NCBI RefSeq assembly: GCF_029542205.1
Contig: NZ_CP113783.1
Location: forward strand, 1,355,001 to 1,419,000
Direction of reading: 5' to 3'
Source: Pseudoxanthomonas sp. SE1
GTDB taxonomy: Bacteria > Pseudomonadota > Gammaproteobacteria > Xanthomonadales > Xanthomonadaceae
Length of the DNA stretch: 64,000 nt
The translations under genes were made by a program, and so were the position numbers. Shown here in pieces: positions 1-8,028 of the stretch; position 1 is the first letter of the stretch; the number at the start of each line of letters is the position of its first letter. Under the pieces are notes generated by a model, which was not told the DNA's origin, searched no databases, and worked only from the letters and a program-made list of their open reading frames with translations.

Positions 1-1102
1 CGGAAAAGCCCTGCGCGAAGTACAGGTTGGGCGCCAGCCGGCCCCAGTGCGGCGCCCGGTTGAGCGAAATGTCGATCATCCCGCCCCACAGGTACTCGAT
101 GCCCACGTCGTGCAGTTGCGGGAACACGCGGTGCATGCGCCGCGTCATCACGCCACGCAGGTTCGGGGGCGTCATCGTCGAATAGCTGGCGCGACCGCCG
201 AACAGCAGGCGATGGTCGCGACCGAGGCGGAAGTAGTCCAGCGCCCAGTTGGTGTCCGCCACCGCCATGTCGTTGCGGATCAGGTCGCGGGCACGCGCCT
301 CGCCCAACGGTGGTGTGGCGGCGATGTAGGTGCCCACCGGCATCATCCGCGATTCCAGTTCCGGCGCGATGCCGTGCAGCAGCGCGTTGCCGGCGAGGAT
401 CGCGGTGTCGCAGACGACTTCGCCCTGTGCCGTTTTCAGCACGGGGCGTGCGCCGCGCACCAGCTGCGTCACGCGCGACCCCTCGAAGATCCGCACGCCC
501 GCATCCAGTGCGGCGCGACCCAGGCCCAGTGCGTATGCCAGCGGGTGAAGGTGGCCGCTGACCGGGTCGTACATCGCGCCGAGGTAGCGGTCGCTGGCCA
601 GTTCGCTGCGCAGGCGATCGCGGTTCCACCATTGCACCGGGTGCTGGTAACGGGTGTTGAAGTCCTCGACTGCATGCTCGACCTCGCGCTGCTGGCGTGG
701 CTTGATCGGCACCGTGGCGTGGCCGTCGCGCCAGTCGCAGTCGATGTCGTGCCGGTCGATGCGGCCACGTAGCCAGCGCAGGCCATCCAGCGACAGGTCG
801 AACATCTTCTTCGCGTCATCGAACCCGACCAGCGCCTCCAGCTTCGCTTCGCCGCAGCTGAAGCCCGCGATGGCCTGGCCCCCGTTGCGGCCGGAGGCGC
901 CCCAGCCGATGCGCTCGGCTTCCAGCACGACCACCTTGTAACCGGCCTCCGACAGTTCCAGCGCCGCCGACAGCCCGGTGTAGCCGGCGCCGAGGATGCA
1001 GACGTCGGCGTCGATGCGGCCTTCCAGCACCGGTTGTGCGGGCAGTGGCGTGGTGCTGGCGGCGTACCAGCTGTCGGGATAAAGAGCGCCAGAAGACGAC
1101 AT
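1..1102 (-). CDS. puuB: gamma-glutamylputrescine oxidase-type FAD oxidoreductase (partial, 3' end outside window)
   Basis: FAD-dependent amine oxidase of the DAO family. By family it oxidises gamma-glutamylputrescine to gamma-glutamyl-gamma-aminobutyraldehyde in the cytoplasm. The N-terminus begins MSSSGALYPDSWYA and carries the dinucleotide-binding motif GAGYTG at about residues 38-43, then GWGASGRNGGQ about 25 residues later, the usual FAD signature of PuuB/OrdL proteins. 367 codons are visible and the rest lies left of the window. The start at 1102 is preceded by only a weak purine stretch. It runs in the same direction as the glutamine-synthetase-like gene at 1260-2648, with a palindromic repeat between them, which supports the polyamine role. 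A generic glycine or amine oxidase of the same family is the alternative. Confidence 0.85.
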   Translation of the reverse strand, partial: MSSSGALYPDSWYAASTTPLPAQPVLEGRIDADVCILGAGYTGLSAALELSEAGYKVVVLEAERIGWGASGRNGGQAIAGFSCGEAKLEALVGFDDAKKMFDLSLDGLRWLRGRIDRHDIDCDWRDGHATVPIKPRQQREVEHAVEDFNTRYQHPVQWWNRDRLRSELASDRYLGAMYDPVSGHLHPLAYALGLGRAALDAGVRIFEGSRVTQLVRGARPVLKTAQGEVVCDTAILAGNALLHGIAPELESRMMPVGTYIAATPPLGEARARDLIRNDMAVADTNWALDYFRLGRDHRLLFGGRASYSTMTPPNLRGVMTRRMHRVFPQLHDVGIEYLWGGMIDISLNRAPHWGRLAPNLYFAQGFS

Positions 1103-1118
1103 CACGAGATCTCTCGGC

Positions 1119-1234
1119 CGTCATTCCGGCGTACGCCGGAATCCATCTTGCTCTTGCAGCGGCCGGACAGCGAAACAGCAACGTGGATGACCCGCCGTTC
1201 GGCGGTTGAGAGCCCGGTGTACGCCGGAATGACG
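1119..1234. repeat. dispersed palindromic repeat pair (GTCATTCCGG type)
   Basis: Two inverted copies of a GC-rich palindrome, GTCATTCCGGCGTACGCC and its complement, lie about 90 bases apart between the first two genes. The same layout (short palindrome, 60-90 base spacer, inverted copy) recurs at 47013-47128 and twice between 50575 and 50929. It is a REP-type element common in intergenic DNA of xanthomonads. Confidence 0.8.
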
Positions 1235-1259
1235 ACTGGAAGAGCGCGCGACATTCGTC

Positions 1260-2648
1260 TCACACCGACCGCAGATACCACGCATATTCCAGATCCGTCA
1301 CCTCGGTATAGAAGCTGTGCATCTCCTTGAGCTTCTGCTGGCCGTAGATGTGCTGGAACGACATGCCGAATTGTTCGCGGATGAACTCGCTGCCCATGAA
1401 CGCGCCGATCGCCTCGCGCCAGAACGGTGTGCGGACCTCGGTCTGCTCGTAGGCGTTGCCGGTGACCGGGGGGCCGGGATCGAAGCCCTGTTCCATGCCG
1501 TGCAGCATGCCGGCGAGCACGGCGGCGGTAACGAGGTAGATGTTGGCATCGGCACCGGCGATGCGGTGTTCGATGCGCGTGTTGGCTTCGTCGCTGTGCG
1601 GGATGCGCATGGCGACCGTGCGGTTGTTGTAGCCCCAGGCGTCATTGAGCGGCACGAAGGCATTCAGCACGAAGCGCCGGTAGCTGTTGGCATGCGGTGC
1701 GAACAGCAGCAGGCAATCCTGGTCGCTGCGCTGCAGGCCGCCGATGGCGTGCTTCAGGGCATCGGCCGGTGCCGACGGCGGCGAGGCGAAGATGTTGCGG
1801 CCCTCGGCATCCAGCACGCTGGCGTGGATGTGCATGCCGCTGCCGGCCTGTTCGGCGAACGGCTTGGCCATGAAGCTGGCCATCAACCCCTGCTGCTGCG
1901 CGGCGGCCTTGATCGCGCGCTTCAGGTAGATGGCGTCGTCGCAGGCGAGCAGGGCGTCGTCGCGGTGTTTCAGGTTGATCTCGAACTGGCCCGGTGCGTA
2001 TTCCGCCACCGCAGTGTCCGCGGGAATGCGCTGCGCCCGGCAGATGGCGGCCACCGCATCGGTGAAACCGCGGTAGTCGTTGAGGTCTTCCATGTAGTAG
2101 ACCTGCGTGCTGGTGTTGCGCTGGCCGGTCGCCGGATTGATCGAGGTGCGTGGGCGACCGGCGTCGTCCATACGCTGGTCGAACAGGTAGAACTCCAGTT
2201 CCACCGCCACCACCGGCTTCAAGCCCCGCGCCGCATAGCGCGCCAGCACGCGCTTCAGCACTTCGCGCGGATTGGCTTCGAACATGCCGCCCTGTGCGTC
2301 TTCCATGCTCAGCAGGAGTTGTGCGGCAGGGCGCGGCGACCATGGCACGGGCCGCAGCGAGCCCGGCACGGGGCGGCACACGCGGTCCTCGTCGCCGATG
2401 TCGTAACCCAGCCCGGTTTCCTCGACGGTATTGCCGGTGATGTCGGTGGCGATCAGCGACATCGGCAGGCACACGCCGTCGCGATAGACCTTCTCCAGTG
2501 CCTCGCGCGTGATGCGCTTGCCGCGCAGCAGGCCGTTCATGTCCGGCAGCAGCAGGTCGATCTGCTCGCAATCGGGGATCGACGCCAGCGTGGCGGCATC
2601 GTCGGCAGGCAGGAGAGGCGCAGCGGAATCGGGGCGCATGGTGGTCAT
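1260..2648 (-). CDS. puuA: glutamine synthetase-like gamma-glutamylpolyamine synthetase (first copy)
   Basis: ATP-dependent ligase of the glutamine synthetase superfamily, 462 aa. By context it attaches glutamate to putrescine or a related amine at the first step of the Puu pathway. N-terminal domain: DLLLPDMNGLLRGKRI. Catalytic domain: VAVELEFYLFD (metal-binding Glu), GQFEINLKH, GSGMHIHAS (metal His), NSYRRFVLNAFVPLND (ATP/glutamate binding) and EHRIAGADANIYL. The length fits PuuA rather than hexameric GlnA (about 470 aa with an adenylylation loop), and no adenylylation-site Tyr motif is evident. It is divergent from puuD at 2848 and has a paralogue at 3712-5103. Substrate preference between the two copies cannot be told from sequence. 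Confidence 0.88.
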   Translation of the reverse strand: MTTMRPDSAAPLLPADDAATLASIPDCEQIDLLLPDMNGLLRGKRITREALEKVYRDGVCLPMSLIATDITGNTVEETGLGYDIGDEDRVCRPVPGSLRPVPWSPRPAAQLLLSMEDAQGGMFEANPREVLKRVLARYAARGLKPVVAVELEFYLFDQRMDDAGRPRTSINPATGQRNTSTQVYYMEDLNDYRGFTDAVAAICRAQRIPADTAVAEYAPGQFEINLKHRDDALLACDDAIYLKRAIKAAAQQQGLMASFMAKPFAEQAGSGMHIHASVLDAEGRNIFASPPSAPADALKHAIGGLQRSDQDCLLLFAPHANSYRRFVLNAFVPLNDAWGYNNRTVAMRIPHSDEANTRIEHRIAGADANIYLVTAAVLAGMLHGMEQGFDPGPPVTGNAYEQTEVRTPFWREAIGAFMGSEFIREQFGMSFQHIYGQQKLKEMHSFYTEVTDLEYAWYLRSV

Positions 2649-2777
2649 CCAGGAGGCTGCGGGCAGCTTAGCAGAGCAGTCGGCGCGTCAAGAATACTCA
2701 ACGCGATAGATCCGGCAGGTTGATGAAACGCCCGAAATTGGTGCCGCAGCGCACCATATCAGCGCCGAAAACGTCAT

Positions 2778-2806
2778 TTGAGGGCTTCGTGTTGTAAAAA
2801 TAAAAC
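2778..2806 (+). promoter_or_regulatory. putative sigma70 promoter for the puuD-puuA2 operon
   Basis: TTGAGG at 2778-2783 and TAAAAC at 2801-2806 are separated by 17 bases. They sit in an A/T-rich patch that stands out from the surrounding GC-rich DNA, about 40 bases before the puuD start. The divergent puuA at 2648 must be driven by a separate promoter in the same 199-base gap. No operator could be recognised. Confidence 0.4.
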
Positions 2807-2847
2807 GGCCGGGTTAACTTGCCTGCAAGCCATTCCGGGCTTCCCGC

Positions 2848-3609
2848 ATGACCTCGCTGCCGCGGGTCGGTCTGCCGACCGACCACAAGCAAATCGGTGC
2901 GCATCCCTTTCTTGCCGTTGGCGAGAAGTACGTGCGCGCGGTGGTCGACGGGGCGGGCTGCATGCCACTGCTGGTGCCGACGCTGGACCCGGTGTTGCCG
3001 CTGCGCCAGGTACTCGACGGCCTCGACGGCCTGCTGCTGACCGGGGCGGTGAGCAATATCGAGCCGCACCACTACAGCGATGAGTCCAGCTACGAGGGCA
3101 ACCTGCTGGATCCGCGCCGTGACGCCACCAACCTGCCGTTGATTCCGCTCGCCATCGAGATGGGCGTGCCGGTACTTGCCATCTGCCGCGGCTTCCAGGA
3201 AGTGAACGTCGCCTTCGGTGGAACGCTGTACCAGAAGGTCCATGAGCAGCCCGGTTTCATGGATCACCGCGAGAACAAGGACGATCCGCTGGACGTGCAG
3301 TACGGCCCTGCGCACGGCATCGCGCTGGTGCCGGGTGGCGTGCTTGCCACGCTGGTCGGTGACACGCGTGCCACCGTCAATTCGCTGCATGGCCAGGGCG
3401 TGCGTCGCCTGGGCGAAGGGCTGGTCGTCGAAGCGCAGGCGCCGGACGGCCTGATCGAGGCCTTCCGCCACGACGGACCGGCGTTCATGCTGGCGGTGCA
3501 GTGGCATCCCGAATGGAAGGTCGCGGACAACCCGTTCTACCTTGCACTTTTCCGGGCATTCGGCGATGCCTGTCGCGCCCGTGCGGCACGCCGCGGAGCC
3601 GTGGCATGA
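2848..3609 (+). CDS. puuD: gamma-glutamyl-gamma-aminobutyrate hydrolase
   Basis: Class I glutamine-amidotransferase-like hydrolase, 253 aa. It cleaves gamma-glutamyl-GABA to glutamate and GABA in the cytoplasm. The nucleophile Cys113 is in VLAICRGFQE, and the His/Glu pair is H220 and E222 in VQWHPEW, positions close to those of E. coli PuuD (254 aa). It is the first gene of the rightward operon, followed after 102 bases by a second puuA-like gene. No strong Shine-Dalgarno is visible before the ATG at 2848, but the next upstream in-frame options do not improve family agreement. Confidence 0.93.
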   Translation: MTSLPRVGLPTDHKQIGAHPFLAVGEKYVRAVVDGAGCMPLLVPTLDPVLPLRQVLDGLDGLLLTGAVSNIEPHHYSDESSYEGNLLDPRRDATNLPLIPLAIEMGVPVLAICRGFQEVNVAFGGTLYQKVHEQPGFMDHRENKDDPLDVQYGPAHGIALVPGGVLATLVGDTRATVNSLHGQGVRRLGEGLVVEAQAPDGLIEAFRHDGPAFMLAVQWHPEWKVADNPFYLALFRAFGDACRARAARRGAVA

Positions 3610-3711
3610 AGCGGCGGCATCCACCGCCATGGGAGGGCGGGCGCTGAAGCGCCCGTGTCCGATGTGGCTGGCCCTCGCGCCGGCGCCTCCCTTCCCAGGA
3701 CCGTGTTCCCC

Positions 3712-5103
3712 ATGAGCCAGAAACAGACACAACGAAAGACCGTCGCGGCCGCCGAGCCTTCCGAGAGTTCACTGCGCCGTTGGTTGAAAGAGCGCAGCAT
3801 CACCGAAGTCGAATGCCTGGTGCCCGACATCACCGGCATCGCGCGCGGCAAGATCATCCCCGCCGACAAGTTCAGCCACGACTACGGCACGCGCCTGCCC
3901 GAAGGCATCTTCGCGACCACCGTCACCGGCGATTATCCCGACGACTATTACGACCTGACGTCACCGTCGGACTCGGACATGTTCCTGCGTCCCGACCCGG
4001 ACACCGTCCGCATGGTGCCGTGGGCCACCGATCCCACCGCGCAGGTCATCCACGATTGCCACACCAAGGACGGCAAGCCGCACGACCTGGCTCCGCGCAA
4101 TGTGCTGCGGCGCGTGCTGGCGGCCTATGAAAAGGAAGGATTGCGGCCGGTGGTGGCGCCGGAACTGGAGTTCTTCCTGGTGCAGAAGAACACCGATCCC
4201 GATTTCCCGCTGCTGCCGCCCGCCGGTCGTTCGGGCCGCCCCGAAACGGCACGCCAGTCGTACTCCATCGATGCGGTCAACGAATTCGACCCCATCCTCG
4301 ACCTGATGTACGACTACTGCGATGCCATGGAGCTGGACGTGGACACGCTGATCCACGAATCCGGCGCCGCGCAGCTGGAAGTGAACTTCACCCACGACGA
4401 TGCCTTGTCGCGCGCGGACCAGGTGTTCCTGTTCAAGCGCACGATGCGAGAGGCGGCGATGCGCCATGGCGTGTACGCCACCTTCCTGGCCAAGCCGATG
4501 GAGAACGAGCCCGGCAGCGCCATGCACATCCACCAGAGCCTGCTGGACGTGAAGACCGGCCGCAATGTCTTCACCGGCAAGACCGAAGGCAAGGGCAGCA
4601 AGCTGTTCGGCCATTACCTGGGCGGGCTGCAGAAATACGTGCCGATGGCGATGGCGTTCTTCGGTCCCAACGTCAATTCCTATCGCCGGCTGGCGCTGGG
4701 GCAGGTGGCGCCGATCAACGTGCAGTGGGGCTACGACAACCGTACCTGCGGCCTGCGCGTGCCGATGGACACGCCGGAAAACATGCGGGTGGAAAGCCGG
4801 TTCGCGGGTTCCGATGCCAACCCCTATCTCGCCATGGCCGGGACGCTGGCCTGCGGCCTGCTGGGCATCCGCGAACAGCTCAAGCCGACCGAACCGCTTT
4901 CCAGTAGTGCGCAGGATCTCGGTTTCGAGCTGCCCCGCTCGCTGGGCGAGGCGCTGGATGCGCTGGAAGACTGCAAACCCCTGCAGGAACTGATGGGGGC
5001 GCGTTTCGTGCGCGCCTACGTATCGGTGAAGCGCAAGGAATACGAAACCTTCTTCCGCGTGATCAGTTCGTGGGAGCGGGAGTTCCTGTTGTTGAACGTT
5101 TGA
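3712..5103 (+). CDS. puuA: glutamine synthetase-like gamma-glutamylpolyamine synthetase (second copy)
   Basis: 463 aa member of the glutamine synthetase superfamily, in the Puu-type ligase group. Motifs in order: VPDITGIARGKIIPADKF, VAPELEFFLV (metal Glu), GAAQLEVNFTHDDAL, PGSAMHIHQSLL, NSYRRLALGQVAPINVQWGY and ESRFAGSDANPYLAM. The start MSQKQTQR at 3712 is preferred over an upstream in-frame codon at 3655 because conservation begins after it. It clearly diverged from the copy at 1260-2648: the N-terminal regions differ and only the active-site blocks align well. It lies between puuD and the aminotransferase in the same direction, so it is probably the main glutamylputrescine synthetase of the operon. 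Specificity for spermidine, putrescine or ethanolamine remains open. Confidence 0.9.
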   Translation: MSQKQTQRKTVAAAEPSESSLRRWLKERSITEVECLVPDITGIARGKIIPADKFSHDYGTRLPEGIFATTVTGDYPDDYYDLTSPSDSDMFLRPDPDTVRMVPWATDPTAQVIHDCHTKDGKPHDLAPRNVLRRVLAAYEKEGLRPVVAPELEFFLVQKNTDPDFPLLPPAGRSGRPETARQSYSIDAVNEFDPILDLMYDYCDAMELDVDTLIHESGAAQLEVNFTHDDALSRADQVFLFKRTMREAAMRHGVYATFLAKPMENEPGSAMHIHQSLLDVKTGRNVFTGKTEGKGSKLFGHYLGGLQKYVPMAMAFFGPNVNSYRRLALGQVAPINVQWGYDNRTCGLRVPMDTPENMRVESRFAGSDANPYLAMAGTLACGLLGIREQLKPTEPLSSSAQDLGFELPRSLGEALDALEDCKPLQELMGARFVRAYVSVKRKEYETFFRVISSWEREFLLLNV

Positions 5104-5111
5104 ATGCTGTG

Positions 5112-5236
5112 CCCTTCTCCCGCCGGGAGAAGGTGGCGCGACGCGCCGGATGAGGGTGCCGCGGCATCGGGATGGTTCACCGCCGATGGTTCTGTCGGAC
5201 CCTCACCCCAACCCCTCTCCCAATAGGAGAGGGGCT
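5112..5236. repeat. dispersed repeat element, intergenic copy
   Basis: A roughly 125-base element bounded by two short hairpins: CCTTCTCCCGCCGGGAGAAGG at its left end and a CCCCTCTCC...GGAGAGGGG hairpin at its right end, with the conserved interior words GGTGGCGCGACGCGCCGG and CCCTCACCCCAACCCC. The same element, inverted, lies inside mfd at 22473-22600. Here it fills most of the gap between puuA2 and the aminotransferase, so it is transcribed in the operon mRNA. Confidence 0.85.
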
Positions 5237-5253
5237 CAATCATTGGAGCCTGT

Positions 5254-6618
5254 ATGACCCGACTCGACACCCGCACCCTGCAGAAGCTCGACGCCGAGCA
5301 CCACCTGCATCCGTTCAACGACAACGCCGCGCTGGCGAAGAAGGGCACGCGCATCCTGACCAAGGGGGAGGGATGCTATGTCTGGGATGCGGACGGCAAC
5401 CAGCTGCTGGATGCCTTCGCCGGCCTGTGGTGCGTCAACATCGGCTACGGCCGCCGGGAACTGGGCGAGGTGGCGTCGAAGCAGATGACGCAGCTTGCCT
5501 ACTACAACAGCTTCTTCCAGTGCACCACCGAGCCGACCATCGCGTTGGCGGCGAAGCTGGCGGAACTGGCGCCGGGCGACCTCAACCATTCCTTCTTCGT
5601 CAATTCCGGTTCGGAAGCCAACGACACCATCCTGCGCATGGTCCGCCACTTCTGGGCGGTGCAGGACCAGCCGCAGAAGAACATCTTCATCGGCCGCCAC
5701 GACGGCTACCACGGCACCACCATGGCCGGTGCCAGCCTCGGCGGCATGAAGGGGATGCACAAGCAGGGCGGCCTGCCGATCCCGGACATCCACCACATTG
5801 ATCCGCCGTTCTGGTTCGCCGACGGCGGCGAGCTGTCGGAGGACGAGTACGGCCTGGTCGCGGCGCGCCGGCTGGAGCAGAAGATCCTGGAACTGGGGCC
5901 GGAGCGCGTGGCGGCCTTCATCGGCGAACCCATCATGGGTGCCATCGGTGTCTACATTCCGCCCAAGACCTACTGGCCCGAGATCGAACGCATCTGCCGC
6001 CAGTACGACGTGCTGCTGGTGGCCGATGAAGTCATCTGCGGCTTCGGCCGCACCGGCGAGTGGTTCGGCTCGCAGTACTTCGGTTTCCAGCCCGACATCA
6101 TGCCGGTGGCGAAGGGCATCACCTCGGGTTACATCCCGCTGGGTGCCGCGATGTTCAACGACCGCGTGGCCAAGGTATTGAAGGAGCAGGGGGGCGAACT
6201 GGCGCACGGCGCCACGTATTCCGGCCACCCGGTCTGCGCGGCGGTGGCGCTGGAGAACATCCGCATCCTGCAGGACGAGAAGATCGTCGAGCGTGCGAAG
6301 AACGAGGTCGCGCCTTACCTGGCGCAGCGCTGGGCCGAACTGGGCGAGCACCGGCTGGTCGGGCAGGCGCGTATCGCCGGCATGGTCGGCGCACTGGAAC
6401 TGGTGCCGGACAAGGGCAAACGTGCGTTCTTCCCCGAGCGCGGTACCGTCGGCCCGCGTTGCCGCGACCACGCGCTGAAGCACGGACTGATCCTGCGCGC
6501 CACCTGGGATGCGATGCTGCTGTCGCCCCCGCTGGTGATCACCCGCGCGCAGGTGGACGAGTTGTTCGACAAGACGTGGAAGGCCCTCGACGACACCGCG
6601 GCGGACCTCGGGATGTAG
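5254..6618 (+). CDS. spuC: putrescine-type class III aminotransferase
   Basis: PLP-dependent class III aminotransferase, 454 aa. It would transaminate putrescine or related diamines (pyruvate as likely acceptor) to an aminoaldehyde. The PLP lysine is K287 in VAKGITSGYIPLG, the cofactor-binding Asp is D258 in VADEVICGFGRTGEW, and the phosphate-binding block is NSGSEANDTILRM at about 117-129. Length and the FNDNAALAKKGTRIL opening fit the SpuC/beta-alanine-pyruvate aminotransferase group. It follows puuA2 and precedes the polyamine ABC transporter genes, so a direct transamination route may run parallel to the glutamyl route. The gene symbol rests on context as much as on sequence. Confidence 0.85.
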   Translation: MTRLDTRTLQKLDAEHHLHPFNDNAALAKKGTRILTKGEGCYVWDADGNQLLDAFAGLWCVNIGYGRRELGEVASKQMTQLAYYNSFFQCTTEPTIALAAKLAELAPGDLNHSFFVNSGSEANDTILRMVRHFWAVQDQPQKNIFIGRHDGYHGTTMAGASLGGMKGMHKQGGLPIPDIHHIDPPFWFADGGELSEDEYGLVAARRLEQKILELGPERVAAFIGEPIMGAIGVYIPPKTYWPEIERICRQYDVLLVADEVICGFGRTGEWFGSQYFGFQPDIMPVAKGITSGYIPLGAAMFNDRVAKVLKEQGGELAHGATYSGHPVCAAVALENIRILQDEKIVERAKNEVAPYLAQRWAELGEHRLVGQARIAGMVGALELVPDKGKRAFFPERGTVGPRCRDHALKHGLILRATWDAMLLSPPLVITRAQVDELFDKTWKALDDTAADLGM

Positions 6619-6708
6619 CGTCATCGAACGGTCCGTGCGCTGCGTCACAGCGCCGCGGCCCGGGCGTATGATGGTTCCCTCCCCGATCCTGATTCCATGG
6701 AGAACCCG

Positions 6709-7824
6709 ATGAAGCTCAAGACCCTCACCGTCATGCTGGCCGCCGCCGTGCTGGCTGCCTGTGGCGGCAAGGACGAGACGGCCGCCGACGGCGCGCCCTC
6801 CAAGACCCTCAACGTCTACAACTGGTCGGACTACATCGCGGAGGACACGATCCCCAATTTCGAGCAGTCCACCGGCGTCGAGGTCACGTATGACGTGTTC
6901 GACAGTGATGAGATGGTCGAGACCAAATTGCTGGCCGGCAGCAGTGGTTACGACGTGGTGGTGCCGTCGCTCAGTTTCCTGGGGCGCCAGATCCAGGCCG
7001 GCGTGTTCCTGCCGCTGGACAAGAGCAAGCTCCCGAACCTGAAGAACCTCGACCCGAAGATGCTCGAACGCATCGCGCTGCAGGACCCGGGCAACCAGTA
7101 CGCCGTGCCGTATCTCTGGGGCACCAGCGGCATCGGTTACAACGTCGACAAGATCAAGGCCATCTTCGGCGAAACCGCCGTGACCGGCAGCTGGGACGTG
7201 GTGTTCAAGCCGGAGAACGCGGCCAAGCTGAAGGACTGCGGCATCACGGTGCTGGACACGCCGTCGGAGCTGATCCCGATCGCGCTGAACTACCTGGGCG
7301 AAGACCCGCACAGTTTCGATCCGGCCACCATCGACAAGGCGGCGGCGCTGCTGAAGTCGATCCGGCCGTACATCCGCAACTTCCACTCGTCTTCCTACAT
7401 CAATGACCTCGCCAACGGCGATGTCTGCCTGGTGGTCGGCTGGTCGGGCGACATCATCCAGGCGCGCGACCGCGCGGCAGAGGCGGGCAACGGCGTCAAC
7501 GTGGCGTACTCGATCCCGAAGGAAGGTGCGCCGCAGTGGTTCGACATGCTGGCCATCCCGAAGGATGCGAAGAATGTCGACAACGCCTACGCCTTCATCA
7601 ACTACCTGCTCGACCCGAAGGTAGCGGCGGCGAACACCAACTACGTGACCTATCCGAACCCGGTGCCGGCGTCCCGGCCGCTGGTCGAGAAGAGCATCGC
7701 CGAGGATCCGACGATCTATCCACCGGCGGACGTGGACGCGAAATTGTTCACTTTCGCGGTGCTGCCGCCGGAAGTGGATCGCCAGTACACGCGCATCTGG
7801 ACGGAGCTGAAGACCGGACGCTGA
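6709..7824 (+). CDS. potF: polyamine ABC transporter substrate-binding lipoprotein (first copy)
   Basis: Periplasmic binding protein of the PotD/PotF family, 371 aa, which captures putrescine or spermidine for the PotGHI permease. The start at 6709 has GGAG six bases upstream; an ATG at 6697 is less well placed. The signal peptide ends in LAAC followed by GG, a lipobox, so the protein is probably a lipoprotein. The mature N-terminus NVYNWSDYIAEDTIPNFE is the family hallmark. Also visible are AGSSGYDVVVPS and VVGWSGDIIQARDRA, regions that line the ligand cleft. A close paralogue follows 204 bases downstream. Confidence 0.9.
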   Translation: MKLKTLTVMLAAAVLAACGGKDETAADGAPSKTLNVYNWSDYIAEDTIPNFEQSTGVEVTYDVFDSDEMVETKLLAGSSGYDVVVPSLSFLGRQIQAGVFLPLDKSKLPNLKNLDPKMLERIALQDPGNQYAVPYLWGTSGIGYNVDKIKAIFGETAVTGSWDVVFKPENAAKLKDCGITVLDTPSELIPIALNYLGEDPHSFDPATIDKAAALLKSIRPYIRNFHSSSYINDLANGDVCLVVGWSGDIIQARDRAAEAGNGVNVAYSIPKEGAPQWFDMLAIPKDAKNVDNAYAFINYLLDPKVAAANTNYVTYPNPVPASRPLVEKSIAEDPTIYPPADVDAKLFTFAVLPPEVDRQYTRIWTELKTGR

Positions 7825-8028
7825 AACACACGAGGGCGCGGGCCAGGACGGACGCGCCCTTCGTCATCGTGGCGTCACCCACGGGAGCGGGTGGCGACAC
7901 AGGGGAGGGGAGAAGGGGAGCAACGCCGGCACGGAACAGGCCATTGCAATGACAGCATGCCCGCGGCGGCCATAGGCCGGTACGGGACCACATCAAGCCG
8001 CCCTTGCGGGCCGAACGGAGAGAGATTG

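Noticed and set aside
3638..3655. A short hairpin CGGGCGCTGAAGCGCCCG between puuD and puuA2
   Set aside because: The stem lacks a U-tract and lies inside an operon; it is too short to call a terminator.
2698..3732. A minus-strand open frame of 344 codons over puuD
   Set aside because: It is antisense to PuuD, whose Cys113 and H220/E222 triad is on the plus strand.
5236..7386. A 716-codon minus-strand frame over the aminotransferase and potF
   Set aside because: An antisense shadow; conserved PLP and binding-protein motifs lie on the plus strand.
7825..8028. A separate small gene in the gap between the potF copies
   Set aside because: The frame that runs from 7891 into potF2 has no similarity or ribosome site before the lipoprotein start at 8029.
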